Notes under the pieces: model-generated
The model's input: the letters and a program-made list of their open reading frames with translations, nothing else
Told to the model about the DNA's origin: nothing
Databases searched by the model: none
Program-made: the position numbers and the translations under genes
Shown here: one piece after another, positions 16,055 through 23,412 of the stretch
Layout of the letters: every line of letters begins with the position of its first letter
Position numbering within the stretch: position 1 is the first letter of the stretch
DNA from: JBBRVP01 sp038246785
GTDB taxonomy: Bacteria > Actinomycetota > Actinomycetes > Jiangellales > Jiangellaceae
Reading direction: 5' to 3'
DNA: 64,000 bases
Assembly: GCA_038246785.1 (NCBI GenBank)
Contig: JBBRVP010000009.1
Span: 1 to 64,000, forward strand

Positions 16055-16591
16055 GCATGATGAAGGCGGCGGTGGCGACCCGCTACGGCCCGCCGCAGGT
16101 GGTGCGGGTTCGGGAGGTGGACAGGCCGGCGCCACACGGCGACGAACTGCTGGTCAAGGTGCACGCCACGACCGTGAACCGCACCGACTGCGGCTACCGG
16201 TCGGGCTCGCCGTTCATCATCCGGTTACACCGCCGAGGACTTCACCGAGGACGGTCAGAGGTACGACGTCGTGTTCGACGCCGTCGGCAAGGGCTCGTTC
16301 AAGGCGTGCAAGCGGCTGCTTCGACCCTGTGGCAGCTACCTGTCGACAGATCTGGGTCCCTCCGCAGAACCCGCTGCCGGCGCTCGTCACCCCGCTCCTC
16401 GGCGGCAGGAAGGCGAGGTTCCTCATCCCAAAGCACGATCAGCAGATGGTGGGGTACTTCCGCGGGCTGCTTGGGTCCGGGGTCTTCAGTCCCGTCCTCG
16501 ACAGGCGGTACCCGCTCGAGCAGATCGTGGAGGCCTACCGCTACGTCGAAACCGGCCACAAGGTCGGCAACTAGTGATCGACGTCATGTGA
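16051..16591 (+). pseudogene. Broken NAD(P)H:quinone oxidoreductase-like (MDR) gene
   Basis: The 5' piece encodes MKAAVATRYGPPQVV, then TVNRTDCGYRSG, a normal quinone-oxidoreductase/zinc-less MDR opening. After about 55 codons the frame jumps directly to YDVVFDAVGKGSF, which in intact relatives lies more than 100 residues later, so the middle including the NADPH-binding motif is deleted. Further frameshifts occur near 16350 (between YLSTDLG and PQNPLPALVTPL) and near 16572, where the expected GNLVIDVM ending is split by one missing base. At least three disabling changes mean it is a pseudogene. It lies between the MetE-like gene and the acyl-CoA synthetase. Confidence 0.85.
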
Positions 16592-16608
16592 CGCAGGGAG
16601 GAGTGAGC

Positions 16609-18129
16609 ATGAGCCCGATTCCCCAGGCCAGCACCGTGGACGGCATCGTCCGGCGCAGCGCCCGCCGGTTCGGGGACCGGACCGCTCTCCTCTTCGCCGA
16701 GCGGACTTGGTCCTATGCTGCCCTCGACGACGCGGTCACCCGGGCCGCAGGCCACCTGCTCGGTCTGGGGCTCCGGAAGGGCGATCGCTTCGCGGCGTAC
16801 GGGAAGAACTCTGACGCCTATCTCATCGCGTTCCTGGCGTGTGCGCGGGCCGGCCTCGTGCACGTGCCGCTCAACTACAACCTGACCGGCACCGAGTTGA
16901 GCTATCTGCTCGCACAGTCGGGCAGCCGGGCCGTGCTCACCGACCCCGCGCTGGCCGCCGTGGTCGACGCGGTCGACGAGGACGTGGCCGCGGTCGTCGA
17001 GCACCGGGTTGCCCTCCGTGACATCGAGGGCTGCCTCCTGGCAGCGGCCGGAGCGGGCCCCGTGCCGGAGATCGACGTCCCCGTCGCCGACAGCGACATC
17101 GCGCAGTTCCTCTACACCTCGGGCACGACAGCCCGTGCCAAGGCGGCGATGCTGACCCACCGGGCACTCGTGCACGAGTACCTGTCCAGCATTGTGGCGC
17201 TCGACCTGACGGCGGGCGACCACCCCTTGCACGTGATGCCGCTCTACCACTCGGCGCAGATGCACGTCTTCCTCGTCCCGTGGCTGGCTGTGGGCGCCAC
17301 GAACACGGTGCTCGAGGTTCCCGAACCCGGCGAGGTGCTCCGCCGGATCGAACGCGACGGTCACCGCGCGTTCTTCGCGGCGCCGACATTGTGGGTGGCG
17401 ATGGCCAACCACGCCGACTTCGAGTCGCGCGATCTGAGCGGGCTGCAGAGGGCCTACTACGGAGCATCGATCATGCCCGGTCCGATCCTCGAGCGGCTGC
17501 AACGCAAGGCTCCCCGGCTCGGCTTCTACAACTGTTTCGGACAGTCGGAGATCGCGCCGCTCGCGACCGTGCTGCGGCCGGAGGAGCACGCCGAGCGGCC
17601 GGACTCCGCCGGGCGACCGGTGCTCTTCGTCGAGGCCCGGGTCGTCGACGACGAGGGCCGCGACGTGCCGGTCGGGGGTTCCGGCGAGATCGTCTACCGG
17701 TCGCCGCAGCTCTGTGACGGCTACTGGCAGGACCCTGCGGCGACGGCCGAGGCCTTCACCGGCGGCTGGTTCCACTCGGGCGACCTCGTGCGTGTCGACG
17801 AGGAGGGCTTCGTCTTCGTCGTCGACCGGATCAAGGACGTCATCAACACCGGCGGGGTCATGGTCGCCTCGCGCGAGATCGAGGACGCGATCTACACGCA
17901 CCCGGCTGTCGCCGCGGTGGCCGTCGTCGGGATGCCCGACCCGAGGTGGATCGAGGCGGTCACGGCCTTCGTCGTGCGCAAGGGCGATGTCAGCGACGCC
18001 GAGCTGCTCGAGCACATCCGAGGTCGGCTCGCCGGGTTCAAGGTGCCGAAACGGATCACCTTCCTCGATGCCTTGCCGCTCAACGCGTCTGGCAAGGTCC
18101 TCAAACGGGAGCTGCGGCAGGGGGGTTGA
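16609..18129 (+). CDS. AMP-binding acyl-CoA synthetase with altered P-loop
   Basis: A 506-residue adenylate-forming enzyme of the long/medium-chain acyl-CoA synthetase type. The family motifs YGASIMP, GFYNCFGQSE (A5-like), GWFHSGDLVRVDEEGFVFVVDR (A7-A8 region) and the C-terminal LPLNASGKVLKREL with the catalytic Lys are all present. The phosphate loop near 170, however, reads YTSGTTARAKAAM where relatives have TSGTTGxPKGA; the Lys is kept but the Gly-x-Pro and following Gly are replaced by Ala. Activity may be reduced or altered. The start ATG has GGGAGGAG upstream. It follows the broken oxidoreductase and is convergent with acr3. Confidence 0.88.
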   Translation: MSPIPQASTVDGIVRRSARRFGDRTALLFAERTWSYAALDDAVTRAAGHLLGLGLRKGDRFAAYGKNSDAYLIAFLACARAGLVHVPLNYNLTGTELSYLLAQSGSRAVLTDPALAAVVDAVDEDVAAVVEHRVALRDIEGCLLAAAGAGPVPEIDVPVADSDIAQFLYTSGTTARAKAAMLTHRALVHEYLSSIVALDLTAGDHPLHVMPLYHSAQMHVFLVPWLAVGATNTVLEVPEPGEVLRRIERDGHRAFFAAPTLWVAMANHADFESRDLSGLQRAYYGASIMPGPILERLQRKAPRLGFYNCFGQSEIAPLATVLRPEEHAERPDSAGRPVLFVEARVVDDEGRDVPVGGSGEIVYRSPQLCDGYWQDPAATAEAFTGGWFHSGDLVRVDEEGFVFVVDRIKDVINTGGVMVASREIEDAIYTHPAVAAVAVVGMPDPRWIEAVTAFVVRKGDVSDAELLEHIRGRLAGFKVPKRITFLDALPLNASGKVLKRELRQGG

Positions 18130-18235
18130 CCCGGGGTTCGTGGCCGCCGGCGCTGGGGCCTTCACCCCACAGGCCGGGGCGAGGTACCAGCTGGCGAGGG
18201 CGGCGACCAGCCCGCACCCGACGCTGGTGACGATG

Positions 18236-19366
18236 TCATCCGGTTGGTGAGGGCGCCGTGGTGAAGAAGCGACGGCGCAGCCACAGCGAGACGTAGACCA
18301 GGGCAACCAGCGCGGGGACCTCGATGAGCGGGCCGATGACCCCCGCGAGGGCCTGGCCGGAGGTGATGCCCCACACACCGATGCTGACGGCGATGGCGAG
18401 CTCGAAGTTGTTGCCGGAGGCGGTGAAGGCGACGGTGGCGGTCTTGGGGTACCCGAGCTGGGCGCGCGCACCGAGGACGAAGGCAACCCCCCACATGAGC
18501 GCGAAGTAGGCCAGCAGCGGGATGGCGATGCTGACCACCGCCAGTGGCTCGGAGGTGATGGCCGCACCCTGCAGGGCGAACATGACGACGACGGTGAACA
18601 GCAGCCCGTACAGGGCGAACGGACTTATCCGCGGGATGAAAACCCGCTCGTACCATTCGCGGCCCTTGCTGCGCAGTCCGACGCGCCTGGTGAGGTAGCC
18701 GGCCAGCAGCGGGATGCCGAGGAAGACGACCACCGCCTTGCTGATCTCCCAGGTGGAGAACTGGACGTCCTGGGTTCCCAGGCCCAGCCAACTCGGGAGG
18801 ATCCGCAGGTAGAAGGTGCCGAGCAGGGCGTAGGCGAGGATCTGGAAGACGGAGTTGACGGCCACGAGCAGCGCCGCGGCCTCCCGGTCGCCGCAGGCCA
18901 GGTCGTTCCAGATCAGCACCATCGCGATGCACCGGGCCAGACCGATGACGATGAGTCCAGTGCGGAACGCCGGCTGGTCGGCCAGGAACAGCCAGGCGAG
19001 GGCGAACATCAGAGCCGGGCCGACCGCCCAGTTGAGGAGCAGGCTCAGCCACAGCAGCCGCCGGTCTCCGGTGACCTGCCCCATGTCCTCGTAGCGGACC
19101 TTGGCCAGCACCGGGTACATCATCAGCAGCAGCCCGAGCGCGATCGGCAACGACGTCTGGCCGACCTTGACGGTGTCCAGGGCCGTCTGAACCGCGGGCA
19201 CGAGCCGGCCCAGCAGCAGACCGGCCGCCATGGCAAGAATGATCCACACCGGCAGGAACCGGTCGAGCAGCGACAGCCGGGCGAGCATCGCCTGGTCGCC
19301 CGGAAGGGGCGGTGGGCCGGTTGGCGCGGCGCCCAGGCGATCGCGGCTCATGCGGTCGCCGCTCAT
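18236..19366 (-). CDS. acr3: Acr3-type arsenite efflux permease
   Basis: A 376-residue membrane protein of the BASS/Acr3 superfamily with ten predicted helices. Diagnostic segments are GLARCIAMVLIWNDLACGD with the conserved Cys, and TASGNNFELAIAVSIG, the unwound NxxE-type helix; both are hallmarks of Acr3. It exports As(III) thiolates or arsenite driven by the proton gradient. The ATG at 19366 overlaps the arsC stop codon (ATGA), so the two genes are co-translated. It is the last gene of the arsI-arsC-acr3 operon. A charged 40-residue N-terminus precedes the first helix. Confidence 0.93.
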   Translation of the reverse strand: MSGDRMSRDRLGAAPTGPPPLPGDQAMLARLSLLDRFLPVWIILAMAAGLLLGRLVPAVQTALDTVKVGQTSLPIALGLLLMMYPVLAKVRYEDMGQVTGDRRLLWLSLLLNWAVGPALMFALAWLFLADQPAFRTGLIVIGLARCIAMVLIWNDLACGDREAAALLVAVNSVFQILAYALLGTFYLRILPSWLGLGTQDVQFSTWEISKAVVVFLGIPLLAGYLTRRVGLRSKGREWYERVFIPRISPFALYGLLFTVVVMFALQGAAITSEPLAVVSIAIPLLAYFALMWGVAFVLGARAQLGYPKTATVAFTASGNNFELAIAVSIGVWGITSGQALAGVIGPLIEVPALVALVYVSLWLRRRFFTTAPSPTG

Positions 19367-19761
19367 GCGATCTCGGCGACGAGGGCCTCGATGCGCGCGC
19401 GGATCTCGTCGCGGATGCGGCGTACGGCGTCGAGATCCCGCCCGGCGGGGTCGTCGAGGATCCAGTCCTCGTAACGCTTGCCGGGGAAGATCGGGCACAC
19501 GTCGCCGCAGCCCATCGTGATGACGACGTCGGATTCCTGCACCTCGTCGACGGTGAGCACCTTCGGGGTCTCCGCGGAGATGTCGATGCCCTCCTCGGCC
19601 ATGGCAGCGACGACGGCCGGGTTGATGAGGTCGGCCGGCGTGGACCCGGCGGAGCGCACCTGCACGCGGTCACCGGCGAGCTGGGTGAGATAGGCCGCGG
19701 CAATCTGGGAGCGGCCGGCGTTGTGCACGCAGACGAACAGGACGGACGCCCGGTCGGTCAT
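19363..19761 (-). CDS. arsC: Arsenate reductase, low-molecular-weight phosphatase type
   Basis: A 132-residue LMW-phosphatase-fold protein. The P-loop CVHNAGR (CX5R, Cys 11 to Arg 17) is followed by SQIAAAY, and MGCGDVCP provides Cys 85 and Cys 89, which in thioredoxin-coupled ArsC relay the disulfide. The catalytic Asp is in the DDPAG loop. It reduces As(V) to As(III) for export by Acr3. In actinobacteria the electron donor may be thioredoxin or mycothiol/mycoredoxin; the sequence does not decide. It lies between arsI and acr3 in one operon. Confidence 0.93.
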   Translation of the reverse strand: MTDRASVLFVCVHNAGRSQIAAAYLTQLAGDRVQVRSAGSTPADLINPAVVAAMAEEGIDISAETPKVLTVDEVQESDVVITMGCGDVCPIFPGKRYEDWILDDPAGRDLDAVRRIRDEIRARIEALVAEIA

Positions 19762-19838
19762 CGGGATCGGGGCTCCAGGCTCGGCGGTTCGGGCGTGTGC
19801 GCGGTGGCTGTTGGTTGGGTGGCAAGGTCAGCCTGGGC

Positions 19839-20360
19839 TCAGCAGCAGGCCGACCCTTGCGCGGCCAGCGGCGCCGTCTCAGCGACAAAGCCGGACTCCG
19901 GGCCGCAGCACGCTCCGTCGCCCGCGCGATCTTCCGAGGCCGTCGGCGACGCCGACGCGGACTGGACCTGGGCTGGGTTGTCGTCCTTGACCGTGTAGAT
20001 CTCCCAGGGCGTGCCGGCTGGGTCATGCACCCATACCTTGTCCTGCAAGGCGTAGCAGCAGGTGGTGTCCTTCTCGTCAAAGGCGTCCAGCCCGGCAGTG
20101 CGCAGCCGGCGCGCCTGCTGCTCGACCTGCGCCGCATCCGACACCTCAACCCCCAGGTGGTTCAGCGCCCCCTGCACACCGGTGCCGCGGGTGTCGCCCG
20201 GTGCCTCGATCAGCACCAGCTTCAGCGCCGGCTCGCTGATCGCGAAATTGGCGTACCCCTGGCGGCGCTTGTGCGGTTCGACCCCGAACAGCGTCGAGTA
20301 GAACTCCACCGAGGCCTCGAGATCTGCCACGTTCAGGGCCAGCTGCACCCGGCTGGACAT
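19839..20360 (-). CDS. arsI: ArsI/CadI-family metalloenzyme (C-As lyase type) with Cys-rich tail
   Basis: A 173-residue vicinal-oxygen-chelate (glyoxalase-fold) protein. The Fe(II) ligands fit Gln 6, His 68 and Glu 120 (HLGVEV and PWEIYTV), and the vicinal thiols Cys 101-Cys 102 in KDTTCCYAL bind trivalent organoarsenicals, as in ArsI, which demethylates methyl-As(III). CadI proteins look the same, so the name is by ars context. Beyond residue 127 an extra 45-residue tail ends GSACC and includes ACCGPE, adding four cysteines. ATG 20360 is chosen: AGGGAGTG lies about 7 nt upstream. First gene of the ars operon, divergent from arsR. Confidence 0.88.
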   Translation of the reverse strand: MSSRVQLALNVADLEASVEFYSTLFGVEPHKRRQGYANFAISEPALKLVLIEAPGDTRGTGVQGALNHLGVEVSDAAQVEQQARRLRTAGLDAFDEKDTTCCYALQDKVWVHDPAGTPWEIYTVKDDNPAQVQSASASPTASEDRAGDGACCGPESGFVAETAPLAAQGSACC

Positions 20361-20379
20361 GATCACCACTCCCTTCTAT

Positions 20380-20396
20380 ATTGACGTCGCTCGATG
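20380..20396 (+). promoter_or_regulatory. Candidate ArsR operator, site 1
   Basis: ATTGAC-GTCGC-TCGATG. The same 6-5-6 pattern occurs at 20415-20431 in the opposite orientation, and both lie between the divergent arsI and arsR starts. ATTGAC...TCGATG resembles actinobacterial ArsR sites. Confidence 0.65.
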
Positions 20397-20414
20397 TGCA
20401 GAGTGTGGCGGCCT

Positions 20415-20431
20415 CATCGATGCCTGTCAAT
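20415..20431 (-). promoter_or_regulatory. Candidate ArsR operator, site 2
   Basis: Read on the minus strand: ATTGAC-AGGCA-TCGATG, matching site 1 in both 6-nt half sites with a different spacer. The two sites face each other 18 nt apart, suiting one control point for both transcription units. Confidence 0.65.
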
Positions 20432-20454
20432 GTGTCGGACGAGCGGAGGACGGG

Positions 20455-20805
20455 GTGGCGACGGCCCTGCGTGGGGAACGCGGCGTGGGGTCCGGCCCGC
20501 CCTGCTGCCCGGCCGGCCTCGACTCCCCCCTCGACCGGGACACCGCCGAGGACCTTGCTCGGCAAATGAAGGCGGTTGCCGATCCGGCGCGGCTGCAGCT
20601 GCTCGCATTGATCAAGGCGAGTGACTCCGGCGAGGCCTGTGTCTGCGACCTCACCTCACCCCTGGGACTGTCGCAGCCGACGGTCAGTCACCACCTCAAG
20701 GTGCTGGCCGCGGCCGGACTGGTCACCCGAGAACGCCGCGGTACGTGGGCCTGGTTCAGGGTGGTCCCGGAGCGGATCGCCGAGATCGCCGCCGTCTTCA
20801 CCTGA
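20455..20805 (+). CDS. arsR: ArsR/SmtB-family arsenic-responsive repressor
   Basis: A 116-residue winged-helix repressor. The HTH is LSQPTVSHHLKVLAAAGLV and the wing is RERRGTWAWFRV. Metalloid ligands are likely Cys 62 and Cys 64 (ACVCDL, the classic ArsR CVC motif at the start of the recognition region); CC at 17-18 may add a third thiol. It should repress the arsI-arsC-acr3 operon and itself until As(III) binds. GTG at 20455 (GGAGGA upstream) is preferred to the in-frame ATG at 20359, because the longer frame would run through both operators and overlap arsI. Confidence 0.9.
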   Translation: MATALRGERGVGSGPPCCPAGLDSPLDRDTAEDLARQMKAVADPARLQLLALIKASDSGEACVCDLTSPLGLSQPTVSHHLKVLAAAGLVTRERRGTWAWFRVVPERIAEIAAVFT

Positions 20806-20819
20806 GCGAACGCGTCGTC

Positions 20820-21120
20820 GACGGCACCGCCGCCGGTCAGTCGGCGGCCGGAGGGCGCCGGCGAGACTGCCGGTGTTCCACCGCGGCCCCGATGCTCATC
20901 TGCAGGGCAGGCTCGATCCCCTGTCCGCGGGCCACGGCTTCGACGAGACCGACCACGCTCCATTGCACCGAACGGGTCCCCGTCCAGGGCCCGGGGTCAA
21001 GGCCAGCTGGAACTGGACCTCGGTGTCGGTCGAACCGACGATCTCGCCGAACAGCTGCGGGTCGACTGCCGGCATGAGGTCACGGCGCAGCGCACGGAAG
21101 GCGTTGACCACGCAGGTGTG
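20820..21120 (-). pseudogene. Remnant of a class II glutamine amidotransferase
   Basis: Read on the minus strand, one frame gives FRALRRDLMPAVDPQLF, then EIVGSTDTEVQFQLAL; after a frameshift another gives DPFGAMERVVGLVEAVARG, then QGIEPALQMSIGAA. Joined, they follow the middle of YafJ/EgtC-like class II glutamine amidotransferases (RDLxxxVDPELFxxIxGSTDTE, then a GLEDDPxxAMERxVGxVE region). The N-terminal Cys nucleophile region and the C-terminus are missing, and at least one frameshift is present. It is therefore a decayed fragment, not a gene. Confidence 0.55.
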
Positions 21121-21321
21121 CTTTGCGATGAGCGCGGTCTTGATGAAGCCGACCGCCGCCGATCTGGTGGGGCAGGGTCATGGCGACGTCATCGACTGGC
21201 CCGGCACGGCCTCGCGGTGTCCACGTTCGTGGGGCCGCTGAGCCGAATCACAGCTGCCCACGCGCCGACTCGCGGGTCACCGGCGAACCGGTGCTCCGCG
21301 GTTTCGTCAGTGGCCGGTCCG

Positions 21322-21369
21322 GATCTTGAGACAGTTGCGTACCGATGGGGGCGGAACTGTCTCAAGGTC
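21322..21369. repeat. Stem-loop A: 15-nt inverted repeat with GATCTTGAGAC arm
   Basis: GATCTTGAGACAGTT (21322-21336) and AACTGTCTCAAGGTC (21355-21369) are inverted repeats with one mismatch and an 18-nt loop. Low-GC arms stand out from the surrounding sequence. It is followed 14 nt later by a related stem-loop. Confidence 0.7.
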
Positions 21370-21383
21370 GCTGGCTCTCCGTC

Positions 21384-21431
21384 GATCATGAGACGGGGCT
21401 GCGGCTGTGGCAGCAGCGACGTCTCAAGATC
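21384..21431. repeat. Stem-loop B: 12-nt inverted repeat sharing the arm of stem-loop A
   Basis: GATCATGAGACG (21384-21395) and CGTCTCAAGATC (21420-21431) pair with one mismatch; GCTG/CAGC can pair inside the loop. The arm is nearly the same as that of stem-loop A, giving four alternating copies of one 11-mer. The surrounding 20806-21592 stretch holds no intact gene. Confidence 0.7.
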
Positions 21432-21592
21432 TCGGAAAACGTGGGGGCAGTTGGCGGGGCCGCGGGGTGGCGGGTGTCGCCACAGCACTCGGGTGCCGCA
21501 GCACGGCACCTGACGCCGGCTCCGTCCGGCATAGTCATCCCTGAGGGAACGTCCTCGAGCGGCACCGACCCGTCGAGCGAGCAGGAGGCCGC

Positions 21593-22222
21593 ATGTCCTA
21601 TCTCGACACCCCGCCTCTCGACACCCCGCCGGAGGGGGACGCCGAGGCCGACGTCGTTCGGATCTACGACGCCGACCGGGAGCGCGATGGTTATGTCTGG
21701 AACCTGACCCAGGTCTTCGCGTTGCGACCGAAGACGTACGACGTGTGGGTGGGTCTCAACACCGCCATCAAGGCCGGCATGGACCTGCGCCGCTACGAGC
21801 TGGTGACTCTGGCCGCCGCACGCCGGCTGCGCTCGAGCTACTGCGCGCTCGCCCACGGCTCCGTGCTGCGCAAGAACTTCTACGACGACGCGGCGCTGGG
21901 AGGAATCGCGGCCGACCACCACGCGGCAGGGCTCGACGCCACGGATGTGGCCGTCATGGACTTCGCCGAGAAGGTCGTGGACGACGCTACGCGCATCACC
22001 GCTGACGACATCGACACGCTGCGCCGGCACGGGCTCAGCGACGTCGACGTGTTCCAGGTCGTCCTGGCCGCGGCAGCCCGCTGCTTCTTCAGCAAGGTCC
22101 TCGACGCAACCGGCGCGGAGCCGGATGCCTACTACCGTTCCAGCCTGCCGTCCGCGCTGCAGGCGGTCCTCACGGTGGGTCGGCCCATCGCCCAGGCGCC
22201 CACCGCCGAGCCGGGCGCCTGA
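21593..22222 (+). CDS. AhpD/carboxymuconolactone-decarboxylase-like peroxidase-related protein
   Basis: A 209-residue all-helical AhpD-fold protein. The active-site segment is ELVTLAAARRLRSSYCALAHG: the first Cys of the usual CxxC is replaced by Ser, leaving one Cys and the downstream His, as in the 'peroxidase-related' branch of the family. Expected role is alkyl hydroperoxide reduction or thiol relay, but the single Cys makes it uncertain. It starts 2 nt after AGGAGGCCGC spacing. The thiolase gene begins 2 nt after its stop codon, so it opens a three-gene operon. Confidence 0.82.
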   Translation: MSYLDTPPLDTPPEGDAEADVVRIYDADRERDGYVWNLTQVFALRPKTYDVWVGLNTAIKAGMDLRRYELVTLAAARRLRSSYCALAHGSVLRKNFYDDAALGGIAADHHAAGLDATDVAVMDFAEKVVDDATRITADDIDTLRRHGLSDVDVFQVVLAAAARCFFSKVLDATGAEPDAYYRSSLPSALQAVLTVGRPIAQAPTAEPGA

Positions 22223-22224
22223 CG

Positions 22225-23409
22225 GTGGCCGACGCCTTCCTGTACGACGCCGTGCGCACGCCGTTCGGACGGTACGGCGGCGCGCTGGCCGGCAGCCGTC
22301 CCGATGACCTGGCCGCCCTCGTGGTGCGGACCCTGCTCGACCGTCACCCGAGCCTCGACCCGGCCCGCGTGGACGAGGTCGTCCTCGGCAACGCCAACGG
22401 CGCCGGCGAGGAGAACCGCAACGTCGGTCGGATGGCCGCGCTGCTCGCCGGGCTGCCGACGTCGGTGCCGGGCACGACGATCAACCGGCTCTGCGGGTCG
22501 AGCCTGGACGCCGCCATGGTCGCCTCCCGGCAGATCGCCCTCGGCGAAGCCGAGGTTGTCCTCGCCGGCGGCGTGGAGTCGATGACCCGGGCGCCCTGGG
22601 TGCTGCCGAAGGCGGCGAAGCCCTACCCGGCGGGCGACGCGACGCTGGTGTCGACGACGCTGGGCTGGCGCCTGGTCAACCCGGGGATGGACCCGGCGTG
22701 GACGGTCTCACTCGGCGAGGCGACCGAGCTGCTCGGCGAGCGCGCGGGAATCTCGCGCGAGGCGCAGGACGAGTTCGCTCTGCGCTCTCACCTGGCAGCC
22801 GCGCGGGCGTGGGAGGCCGGGTTCTTCGACGACCTGGTCGTCCCCGTCCCCGGTGTCGACCTGGCACGCGACGAGTCCGTACGCCCGGACACCGGCCTCG
22901 ACCGGCTGGCCGCCTTGAAGCCGGTCTTCCGCCCGAACGGCACTGTCACCGCGGGCAACGCCTCGCCGCTCAACGACGGTGCGTCGGGCGTGGTCCTGGG
23001 CAGTGCGGCAGCAGCGCAGTCACTCGGTGGCGAGCCGCTGGCCCGGGTCGCCGGGCGGGGGGCGGCGGCCCTCGACCCGCAGTACTTCGGGTTCGCCCCG
23101 GTCGAGGCCGCCAACCAGGCCGTGGCGCGGGCAGGTATCGGCTGGGCCGACGTCGGCGCGGTGGAGCTCAACGAGGCGTTCGCGGCCCAGTCGCTGGCCT
23201 GCATCGCCGCCTGGGACGTCGACCCGTCGACGGTCAACGTGCACGGCGGCGCGGTCGCGATCGGGCACCCGCTGGGCGCCTCCGGCACGCGGATCCTCGG
23301 CACGCTGGCCCACGTCCTGCTCGAGCGGAACGAGCGCTGGGGGGTGGCGGCGATCTGCATCGGGGTCGGCCAAGGCCTCGCGGTCGTGCTCGAGAACGTG
23401 CGGGGGTGA
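22225..23409 (+). CDS. Acetyl-CoA acyltransferase (thiolase)
   Basis: A 394-residue thiolase. The acyl-accepting Cys 90 is in INRLCGSSLDA, the C-terminal glycine-rich His motif is GGAVAIGHPLGASG (about 344-356), and the second active-site Cys is in CIGVGQG (about 382). It cleaves 3-ketoacyl-CoA or condenses acyl-CoAs; similarity in layout to beta-ketoadipyl-CoA thiolases is noted but not decisive. GTG start with 2-nt spacing from the upstream stop and 3 nt before the next gene, so expression is probably coupled. Together with the following acyltransferase it suggests acyl-CoA handling. Confidence 0.9.
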   Translation: MADAFLYDAVRTPFGRYGGALAGSRPDDLAALVVRTLLDRHPSLDPARVDEVVLGNANGAGEENRNVGRMAALLAGLPTSVPGTTINRLCGSSLDAAMVASRQIALGEAEVVLAGGVESMTRAPWVLPKAAKPYPAGDATLVSTTLGWRLVNPGMDPAWTVSLGEATELLGERAGISREAQDEFALRSHLAAARAWEAGFFDDLVVPVPGVDLARDESVRPDTGLDRLAALKPVFRPNGTVTAGNASPLNDGASGVVLGSAAAAQSLGGEPLARVAGRGAAALDPQYFGFAPVEAANQAVARAGIGWADVGAVELNEAFAAQSLACIAAWDVDPSTVNVHGGAVAIGHPLGASGTRILGTLAHVLLERNERWGVAAICIGVGQGLAVVLENVRG

Positions 23410-23412
23410 CCG

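Noticed and set aside
20359..20454. Longer ArsR start with the motif AECGGLIDACQC
   Set aside because: It would put both operators inside the gene and overlap arsI; the Cys pairs are probably coincidental.
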